DNA from: Gammaproteobacteria bacterium | GTDB lineage: Bacteria; Pseudomonadota; Gammaproteobacteria; Burkholderiales; Burkholderiaceae_C | Assembly: GCA_030054245.1 (NCBI GenBank) | Contig: JASGCH010000024.1 | Coordinates: 1-11,768, forward strand | Direction: 5' to 3' | DNA: 11,768 bases | Shown here: positions 7,208-11,768 of the stretch, piece after piece | Position numbering within the stretch: the stretch's first letter is position 1 | How the letters are laid out: each line of letters starts with the position of its first letter | Program-made: the position numbers and the translations under genes | The notes under the pieces: generated by a model | The model's database searches: none | What the model saw: the letters and a program-made list of their open reading frames with translations, nothing else | What the model was told of the DNA's origin: nothing

Positions 7208-7494
7208 GATAGGGTACGGCTTTGACCTAGGGAGGAGAGGCTCCCTAAAGCAGGTTGTTCTAGCCAGTGTACAGCTCCATGAGCAGGCACATGTCTAGGG
7301 AAGATCATGGTTCCACGCGCGGTTCTCACTAAAAAGCGCAGACCCTGATCCCAGCAAAATGTCCATGTTTCACTTAGGTAGCGACCTATCATCGTTTTAT
7401 GGAAGCATAGCGGGTCATGCCATGTTTGGCCATTCACCTTGTTTTTAGGTAATCGTGGCAAAGTGGGGTATAATCGACGGTTAATCATGTACAA
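7204..7494 (-). CDS. Hypothetical protein (96 aa) exactly bridging gci and murJ
   Basis: I do not recognise this protein. The frame opens at TTG 7494 or, more likely, ATG 7488, and ends with TGA at 7204-7206. The ATG overlaps the gci stop (ATGATTAA), and the stop overlaps the murJ start (ATGA). It therefore fills the spacer with no unused base, the arrangement expected of a translated, coupled gene. The sequence is rich in Trp, Arg and Pro and hydrophilic overall, with no membrane segment or signal peptide. Phrases include LPRLPKNKVNGQTWHDPLCF, GRYLSETWTFCWDQGLRFLV and GTMIFPRHVPAHGAVHWLE. The alternative is a chance open frame across a 270-base spacer; a small hairpin (AGGGAG / CTCCCT) lies near its 3' end. 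The context makes coding plausible, but the sequence alone does not prove it. Confidence 0.42.
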   Translation of the reverse strand: MYMINRRLYPTLPRLPKNKVNGQTWHDPLCFHKTMIGRYLSETWTFCWDQGLRFLVRTARGTMIFPRHVPAHGAVHWLEQPALGSLSSLGQSRTLS

Positions 7495-8614
7495 TGAAGG
7501 GTTTTAATAAATTTTCATCGATATCAATGCCGAGTCCCGGGTTTTGTGAAATAGTCATTTCTCCCATCTCGAGTGAGTGGCTAGATTGACCTATGGCATG
7601 ACGAAAAGGGTGGTTGGTTTGATCCAATTCTAACCACAAGGGATTATCTGCAAATCTTGGGGGTTGAGGTGGGATGATAGCCAATACCTGAAGCGATGCG
7701 GCTAAATTGATCAGCGTTCCCCAAACATGGGGGACAACCCTGACACCGGCGGTTTCAGCCGCGGAAATGATTTTTTTTATTTCAGTAATGCCACCACAAC
7801 CTGCAACATCGGGTTGCAGGATATCCACGCATCGATGGTCTAAGACCCACTGAAAGTGGGTTCGGCCATGCCAAGTTTCGCCACCCGCCACTGGGATTGG
7901 TTGTTTTTGGCGTACTTCTCGATAATTGGCGAGTAACTCAGGTAGCACGGGTTCTTCAAACCAATCGATGTCATATAGATAGGCTTCTTTACCCAATCGG
8001 ATGGCTTCTAGCATATCGTAACCATGGTTTGCGTCAATCATTAATTTTTCACCTTGATTTAAGACAGCTCTGGCGGTTTGAATGCTCAACAAATCTTCCT
8101 CCACACCGTAACCAATTTTAATTTTGACTCCTTGAAATCCTGCGGCTTGATACTGCTGGCATTCTGCTTGAACGGTGTCGCAATGCCTTTGTCCAATGAC
8201 CCGAAACCCGCCGGTAGCGTAAGCTTTTACTTTCTGACGAAACGCTCCACCTAGTAGGGCATGAATAGGTGCTTGCCAAAATTTACCGGCAATATCCCAC
8301 AACGCCATATCAATGGCACTTTGGGCACACAGCGTAACCCCGCGTTGCCCTTGGTCGCGTAGTTGGCTATAAATCGACAACCATAACGGTTCAATATGCA
8401 AAGGATTTTTACCGATCAATGGTTTTTTTAACGACAAAATGATCGACTTGTTGATAGCCGCGGGACCTAGAGCTTCTCCCCAGCCCACCAACCCTGAATC
8501 GGTGGTGATTTTTACCAAACAAGCGGTTCTAGCGTCAAAGGTACTAAAGGCACTTTGAAAAGCTGGTTCGCAACGGGCACTTAAATGAAAAGCTTCAATG
8601 TGTTCAATTTTCAT
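7481..8614 (-). CDS. gci: D-galactarolactone cycloisomerase-like enolase-superfamily enzyme
   Basis: 377 residues, mandelate racemase/muconate lactonizing enzyme fold. Cap-domain phrases FDARTACLVKITTDSG, GWGEALGPA and LRDQGQRG closely resemble Agrobacterium Gci, which turns D-galactaro-1,4-lactone into 3-deoxy-2-keto-hexarate. The barrel carries catalytic KIK (K164, K166), metal ligands D194 (MIDANHGY), E220 (DWFEEPV) and E246 (AGGETWHGR), and the acid-base pair D269 (ILQPD) and H296 (VVPHVWG). Numbering coincides with the Agrobacterium enzyme. It lies 159 bases downstream of kdgD, whose product uses the keto-deoxy-hexarate, supporting this function over a generic mandelate racemase or glucarate dehydratase. 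Uronate dehydrogenase and the semialdehyde dehydrogenase that would complete the route are not in the window. Substrate assignment is by similarity recalled from memory. Confidence 0.85.
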   Translation of the reverse strand: MKIEHIEAFHLSARCEPAFQSAFSTFDARTACLVKITTDSGLVGWGEALGPAAINKSIILSLKKPLIGKNPLHIEPLWLSIYSQLRDQGQRGVTLCAQSAIDMALWDIAGKFWQAPIHALLGGAFRQKVKAYATGGFRVIGQRHCDTVQAECQQYQAAGFQGVKIKIGYGVEEDLLSIQTARAVLNQGEKLMIDANHGYDMLEAIRLGKEAYLYDIDWFEEPVLPELLANYREVRQKQPIPVAGGETWHGRTHFQWVLDHRCVDILQPDVAGCGGITEIKKIISAAETAGVRVVPHVWGTLINLAASLQVLAIIPPQPPRFADNPLWLELDQTNHPFRHAIGQSSHSLEMGEMTISQNPGLGIDIDENLLKPFIVHD

Positions 8615-8773
8615 GACTGTGGGGGCAATGATCTTTTTATATTTTTCTGGCCAGTTCTAACTAGGATCAAATCCATAACTAGGGGAATTTACGGATTTTT
8701 CATCCATGGGTGAAACGCATCATCCAGCCATGGTCTAGGGGAGGTGATGGTGAAACCGATGGGGTGAAGGTTT
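8615..8773. other. Spacer between kdgD and gci, largely repeat-derived
   Basis: 159 bases. More than half is copy C of the dispersed repeat (8684-8770), which directly abuts the kdgD stop codon. The rest holds short direct repeats (TAACTAGG at 8658-8665 and again as TAACTAGGGG near 8676). No terminator or clear promoter for gci was seen, so gci could be read from the kdgD promoter. Confidence 0.5.
8684..8770 (+). repeat. Degenerate dispersed repeat, copy C
   Basis: GAATTTACGG, TTTTTCATCCATGGGTGAAACG, CATCCAGCCATGG and GGTGATGGTGAAACCGATGG occur in the same order as in copy A (474-558), with small indels. The end (GGTGAAGGTTTTT) is a worn version of GGGTGCAAAGGTCT. It lies between kdgD and gci, so it would be carried in their transcript. 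Confidence 0.55.
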
Positions 8774-9682
8774 TTAATCAGCAACAGATTCAATAAGTTT
8801 GGCTAATTCGTGGTACTCTTCTGCTTTGAGGGCAGTGAGGGGTGGGCGTATTGGTCCGGCCGAGTGTCCGACTATTTCCGCCCCCGCTTTGATTAAACTG
8901 ACCGCATAGCCAGCCCCTTTATGACGGATTTTAATCAGAGGCAAAAAAAATCGTTTGAGCAAGTTGGCACAAGTTACCGTATCGTTCAAAGCGTGTGCTT
9001 GGTAGAACTGCATAGCCAGCTTAGGGACAAAATTAAACACAGCTGAAGAATAAACCGGACAGCCAATAGCTTTGTAGGCTCCTGCAAATATTTCAGCCGT
9101 GGGTAAGCCGCCTATATAGGTTAGCCGCTCTCCCAGTTGAGACTGGATAGAGACCATTAATTCTAAATCACCGATACCATCTTTAAAGCCTATGAGATTG
9201 GGATTATGGTTAGCCAGTTTTTGCAGAGATTCAGCAGTGAGTCGCACCGGTCCGCGATTATAGACAATGACACCCAGCGGAGTCGCTTGGCAAATGTGTT
9301 GGAAATGCTCACACAAACCTTCCTGCGAAGCTTCGGTTAAGTAATGTGGAAACAACAACAAACCATCAGCTCCGTGCACAGCCGCCCGTTTGGCAAATTG
9401 CATCGCCAAGCGGGTGTTGCCACCCACCCCGGCGATAATCGGTGTACGACCGTGGCAAGTATCGTGAGCTACTTGGATTAGATCGCTATATTCTTCAGGT
9501 ACTAAGGAGAAAAATTCCCCCGTACCACCGGCTACAAACAAGGCTTGGGCGCCATAAGGTTGCAACCAATTGAGTCGATCCGCGTAAGACTTGGCGTTAA
9601 AATCCCCATTAGCATGAAAGTCTGTTATGGGAAAAGATAATAAGCCGGAGCTTAAACAAATTTTTAGGTCATCTGGGGTCAT
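8774..9682 (-). CDS. kdgD: 5-dehydro-4-deoxyglucarate dehydratase
   Basis: 302 residues, the usual length for the family. A DapA/NAL-superfamily aldolase-fold enzyme that dehydrates and decarboxylates 5-keto-4-deoxy-glucarate to 2-oxoglutarate semialdehyde, in the cytosol. Visible features: PITDF near the start (18-22), the carboxylate-binding GGTGEFFSL (52-60), the catalytic tyrosine Y141 in VIVYNRGP, and the Schiff-base lysine K167 in GFKDGIGD. GTGEFFSL and YNRGP separate it from dihydrodipicolinate synthase and N-acetylneuraminate lyase, which have GTTGE and YNxP or YHxP patterns. It is the first gene of the minus-strand series and sits upstream of gci, whose product it would consume. A palindrome 22-41 bases before the ATG may be an operator. 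The gene is intact. Confidence 0.93.
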   Translation of the reverse strand: MTPDDLKICLSSGLLSFPITDFHANGDFNAKSYADRLNWLQPYGAQALFVAGGTGEFFSLVPEEYSDLIQVAHDTCHGRTPIIAGVGGNTRLAMQFAKRAAVHGADGLLLFPHYLTEASQEGLCEHFQHICQATPLGVIVYNRGPVRLTAESLQKLANHNPNLIGFKDGIGDLELMVSIQSQLGERLTYIGGLPTAEIFAGAYKAIGCPVYSSAVFNFVPKLAMQFYQAHALNDTVTCANLLKRFFLPLIKIRHKGAGYAVSLIKAGAEIVGHSAGPIRPPLTALKAEEYHELAKLIESVAD

Positions 9683-9703
9683 GTTGAGTTAGACTCTTGT
9701 AGA

Positions 9704-9723
9704 TTTTACCAAACGGGGTAAAA
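9704..9723. promoter_or_regulatory. Palindrome upstream of kdgD, candidate operator
   Basis: TTTTACC (9704-9710), spacer AAACGG, GGTAAAA (9717-9723): perfect 7-bp arms, 20 bp in all, ending 22 bases before the kdgD start. Size and symmetry suit a dimeric repressor; GntR-family regulators commonly control hexarate genes. No regulator gene is in the window, so the function is inferred. Confidence 0.4.
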
Positions 9724-9778
9724 AAACCGTAGCTCAAGTCGCTGGTTACTGTGACAGCTCGCAGTACCAAGCTCTGCA

Positions 9779-9933
9779 ACCTTTGCACCATCGGCTGGTG
9801 CCGCTCGGTGAGCTGTCATAATGACCAAGCGAGAGTGGGCACAACCCTCTGCCGAAGAAGTTCATCTAGGGTGAACCTACAACTTCTCGGTTTGAAAGGG
9901 CAGTCGGTAACAAAGCCGAGGGTGTAAAGGTCT
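9779..9933. mobile_element. MITE-like element, copy 1 (about 155 bp)
   Basis: Left end ACCTTTGCACCATCGG (9779-9794) and right end CCGAGGGTGTAAAGGTCT (9916-9933) are imperfect inverted repeats. No transposase is encoded. After the left end, GGCTGGTGCCGCTCGGTGAGCT matches the start of the next element (9963 onward). The interior TTCATCTAGGGTGAACC and the right end match repeats A and C. TGACAGCTC (9752-9760) outside the left end pairs with GAGCTGTCA (9810-9818) inside, so the true left boundary may lie further left. Confidence 0.6.
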
Positions 9934-9962
9934 CAGCCTTATTATATCTGCAATTGCATACT

Positions 9963-10205
9963 AAAGACTGTTGCACCGACGGCTGGTGCCGCTCGATGAG
10001 CTACCAAAGTGCAAGCCTTGAGCGAATGCCCTCAGCGGAATTTACTGGGGTGATCATTCGCTGGTGGGCACTCGCTGGATAGCGCAACGAACTGGGGTAC
10101 ATACATAACGATAACGCAGTTGCGAGCTATTCTCGCATATTAAGTATATGCGAGAATAGCTCGCGGAGGTGTAACCGCGGCGTAGCCGATGGTGCAACAG
10201 TCTTT
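9963..10205. mobile_element. MITE-like element, copy 2 (about 243 bp)
   Basis: Terminal inverted repeats of 22 bp with two mismatches begin AAAGACTGTTGCACC on each side (9963-9984 and 10184-10205 reversed). The interior has GCGGAATTTACT (10036-10047), shared with the element at 11107-11261 read on the other strand, followed in both by a GCTGGTG block and an ATAACGCAGT-like block. A 19-bp perfect hairpin sits in its right half. I see no clear target-site duplication and no transposase, so it would need one supplied in trans. It lies 30 bases past the stop of the TPR gene. Confidence 0.65.
10122..10164. repeat. Perfect 19-bp inverted repeat (hairpin) inside MITE copy 2
   Basis: GCGAGCTATTCTCGCATAT (10122-10140), loop TAAGT, then its exact complement (10146-10164). 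The perfection contrasts with the worn terminal repeats around it. No U-run follows, so it is not a standard intrinsic terminator. It lies downstream of the TPR gene. Confidence 0.8.
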
Positions 10206-10235
10206 TGGAAGCACAGCGCTTGACCCACCTGCCCA

Positions 10236-11081
10236 TCATGCACCTAGCTCACGGCGCAAAGCATCGTGTAATTCGATCATACTAGCTTGCCAATTAGCAT
10301 AAGTCGTGCCGGGTGTGGCAAACCTCTCGATCAACTTGCAAGCCTGCTCAATGGCTTCCAAAGCCTCCTGCCTCGATCCCTTACTCTTGTATAAGCAGGC
10401 GGATAGGTTGTACAGGCTTAAGGCCAGATCGGGGGCGTAGGCTAGGAAGTTACTTTTTGTCAGTTGCTCGCGTATCTCTAGTGCGCTTTGGCTGTAAGAC
10501 AAAGCCTGCACCCAATCCCCGCTCTCGGCTAAGCGATTGGCAAGATTGTGCAGGCTCAAAGCCAGATTAGGGGCGTAGGCTGGAAAGTTGCTTTGAGCGA
10601 GTTGCTCATAAATCTCACGCGCACGGTTGATGGCTTTCGAAGCCTCCTCCTGCTTCCCGTCCTTAGCTAGATGGGTCGAGTGGTTGTTCAGGCTACCGGC
10701 TAGATAGTGGGCGTAGGCTGGAAAGTTGCTTTGAGCGAGTTGATCATAAATCTCCACCGATTGTCGGCTGGCGTCCAAACCTCTTACCATATCCCCGCTA
10801 TTGACTAGATGGTTGGAGCGGTTGTTCAGACTATTGGCTAGGTCTGGATTGTAGGCTGATGGGTTGATTTGGGCGAGTTGTTCATAAATTCCCAACGCAC
10901 GATTACTGGCTTCCAGAGCCTTTACCTTGCCACCACTCTCGGCTAGGTTGGTGGCGAGATTGTGTAGGCTACTAGCTAGTTCGGGGGCGTATTTTGGGAA
11001 GTCATCTAGAACAAGTTGCTCATAAATCTTCACCCGTTCCTCAAGCATAGCAATCGCCAAAGGGCTTGGGCTATTTGGCAA
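10236..11081 (-). CDS. Tetratricopeptide-repeat protein, probably N-terminally truncated
   Basis: 281 codons from TTG 11081; ATG 11048 would give 270. Five tandem repeats of 46 (the last 47) residues carry the pattern YEQLAQSNFPAYAPxLAxSLxNLAxxLAxSG followed by EAL-x5-AL-I. This is the kinesin-light-chain-like TPR type (TPR_10/TPR_12), a helical scaffold for protein binding. Neighbouring repeats are nearly identical in DNA over about 40 bases (10573 and 10711, exactly 138 apart), showing recent internal duplication. A C-terminal cap ends MIELHDALRRELGA. No enzymatic domain remains. In many bacteria such arrays form the C-terminal half of larger signalling proteins (CHAT, NTPase); that is family knowledge, not seen here. 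The frame stays open upstream into the repeat at 11107-11261, and the coding fragment beyond probably belonged to the same gene. Confidence 0.72.
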   Translation of the reverse strand: MPNSPSPLAIAMLEERVKIYEQLVLDDFPKYAPELASSLHNLATNLAESGGKVKALEASNRALGIYEQLAQINPSAYNPDLANSLNNRSNHLVNSGDMVRGLDASRQSVEIYDQLAQSNFPAYAHYLAGSLNNHSTHLAKDGKQEEASKAINRAREIYEQLAQSNFPAYAPNLALSLHNLANRLAESGDWVQALSYSQSALEIREQLTKSNFLAYAPDLALSLYNLSACLYKSKGSRQEALEAIEQACKLIERFATPGTTYANWQASMIELHDALRRELGA

Positions 11082-11106
11082 GTTAGTTTGGCTAAAAAAA
11101 CTGAAC

Positions 11107-11261
11107 GAGACCTTTGCACCGACGGCTACGCCGCTGACTGCACTGCCAAATTACTGCGTTATGCGGTACTCACCAGCTCATTTACATTTGAGTAAATTCC
11201 GCTGGTTGCGTTCCGCTAAGCCTTGTACTTTGACAGTTCGTCCGAGTTGTGCAAAGGTCTC
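11107..11261. mobile_element. MITE-like element, copy 3 (155 bp), inserted upstream of the TPR frame
   Basis: Perfect 13-bp terminal inverted repeats: GAGACCTTTGCAC (11107-11119) and GTGCAAAGGTCTC (11249-11261). TGA occurs just outside the right end (11262-11264) and two bases outside the left end (11102-11104), a possible 3-bp target duplication. The interior shares a block with copy 4 (11140-11172 against 11736-11768, 31 of 33) and, inverted, the GCGGAATTTACT block of copy 2. CCAGC (11173-11177) and GCTGG (11201-11205), with inner TTTAC and GTAAA, form a small nested hairpin. Confidence 0.75.
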
Positions 11262-11745
11262 TGAGCCAAGCTGTATCCTCGGTTTTGATCTTTGCCAAGG
11301 GGAGCAAAGCTTCAATCCAAGGATCATTTAGATTAGGGGCTGAGGCAGGGCGATCCAAATGTAATCTGGCCAGTCGATTCAAGCGACTTTCTAGGAGCTT
11401 GGTGTAGCCCGAAGCATCGTCCTGCCCCCATTGAAACCAGGGAAGCCAGCACTCGGCTCGGCATTGGGTGGCGTCGGGTAACAGGTACAGCGCATGCGAC
11501 GCAAACAAATCTGGCTCAATGCCATGTAGCCCTTGGGCATTATCACCCAAAAGTGCTCGCCATTGCACCTGCGTGGGTAGAACCCGACCGCCGATGGCAG
11601 GACTTGAAACCTGCTGATGTAATTGATGCAATTCATCAAAACCCAACTCTCCTGCCACGCCTGCGAGCACTTGCAGGAGCCAAGCACCTCTTTGGAGCTC
11701 TGGGTACCATCCAAAAGACTGTTGCACAACCGGTTGCACTGTCAA
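11182..11745 (-). pseudogene. Coding fragment of unrecognised protein trapped between two MITE copies
   Basis: The open frame is 187 codons, but its ends are repeat sequence: the TTG start lies in copy 4, and the last 25 or so codons, with the stop, lie in copy 3. The unique part (about 11265-11713, near 150 residues) reads FGWYPELQRGAWLLQVLAG, then LHQQVSSPAIGGRVLPTQ, CWLPWFQWGQDD and RLNRLARLHLDRPASAPNL, to EDTAWL. I recognise no family; it is soluble-looking, Trp- and Leu-rich, with no membrane segment. It precedes the TPR frame on the same strand. Deleting 11105-11264 joins EDTAWL in frame to SFFSQTNLPNSPSPLAIAML of the TPR protein, so it was probably the upstream part of one larger gene. 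The more N-terminal part is beyond the window. Confidence 0.5.
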
Positions 11746-11768
11746 ATTACTGCGTTATGCAGTACTCA
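11714..11768. mobile_element. MITE-like element, copy 4 (left part only, cut by window end)
   Basis: Begins AAAGACTGTTGCAC, the end type of copy 2. Its interior (11736-11768) matches copy 3 (11140-11172) at 31 of 33 bases in the same orientation. It therefore combines the terminal sequence of one subtype with the interior of the other. It continues past the window. Confidence 0.65.

Larger units (their letters stand above)
9683..10235. other. Repeat-filled spacer between kdgD and the TPR gene
   Basis: About 550 bases holding, from kdgD outward, a 20-bp palindrome (9704-9723), one MITE-like element (9779-9933) and a second (9963-10205) that contains a long perfect hairpin. I see no convincing gene. 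The 61-codon minus-strand frame at 10054-10239 runs through the second element and its hairpin. Confidence 0.6.

Noticed and set aside
6663..7298. Frames overlapping the start of murJ on both strands
   Set aside because: MurJ motifs with charged residues at E. coli positions prove the murJ frame; the others are shadows.
7897..8121. 74-codon plus-strand frame inside gci
   Set aside because: Antisense to the catalytic region of gci; no independent support.
7481..8614. Mandelate racemase, glucarate dehydratase or galactonate dehydratase as the identity of the enolase-superfamily gene
   Set aside because: Overall sequence (LRDQGQRG, GVEEDL, MIDANHGY, GGETWHGR), residue numbering and the kdgD neighbour fit galactarolactone cycloisomerase better.
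10054..10239. 61-codon minus-strand frame downstream of the TPR gene
   Set aside because: It runs through MITE copy 2 and its hairpin; repeat-derived.
10313..10570. 85-codon plus-strand frame over the TPR gene
   Set aside because: Antisense to the repeats; its length results from the repetitive structure.
9963..11768. A CRISPR array, suggested by several similar short repeats
   Set aside because: Repeats are irregularly spaced, inverted as well as direct, much longer than CRISPR units, and there are no cas genes.

Overview
The window looks like chromosomal DNA of a proteobacterium, most likely gammaproteobacterial. The evidence is the kind of PepN, ProB, ObgE and MurJ it encodes and the obgE-proB pairing, which is common in beta- and gammaproteobacteria. 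The species cannot be named from sequence alone. The housekeeping genes have moderate GC. The spacers are full of short non-autonomous repeats, and one block (about 960-3380) is strikingly AT-rich and looks acquired.

Layout, left to right. 1-394 (minus): the first 131 codons of aminopeptidase N, running off the window. 395-1017: a spacer of about 620 bases with decayed repeats, a promoter-like site and one doubtful 53-codon frame. 1018-3378 (plus): an AT-rich type II restriction-modification pair, made of a gamma-class N6-adenine methyltransferase and a HincII-type endonuclease (GTYRAC specificity by homology). The two are in the same frame, separated only by a TAG codon that falls where the endonuclease N-terminus should be. 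A symmetric hairpin lies where this pair converges on proB.

3388-9682 (all minus, transcribed right to left): kdgD, gci, a 96-codon unknown frame, murJ, obgE, proB. KdgD and Gci are two consecutive steps of oxidative uronate/hexarate breakdown (galactarolactone to keto-deoxy-hexarate to 2-oxoglutarate semialdehyde). They sit directly upstream of cell-wall (MurJ), ribosome/GTPase (ObgE) and proline (ProB) genes. The unknown frame overlaps both neighbours, as a coupled gene would. A 7+7 bp palindrome upstream of kdgD is a candidate operator.

9683-11768: a repeat-dominated region. At least four copies of a MITE-like family lie here (about 9779-9933, 9963-10205, 11107-11261, and 11714 to the window end). 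Their ends are variants of AGACCTTTGCAC or AGACTGTTGCAC, and one contains a perfect 19-bp hairpin. Between them on the minus strand are a 46-residue-repeat TPR protein (10236-11081) and an unrecognised coding fragment trapped between two same-orientation repeats. Removing 160 nt at the repeat between them joins the fragment and the TPR frame into one reading frame, so a MITE probably split a single larger gene.

The two points most worth a second look are the M/R pair separated by one amber codon and the MITE-split TPR gene. I found no rRNA, tRNA, CRISPR array or complete transposase gene.
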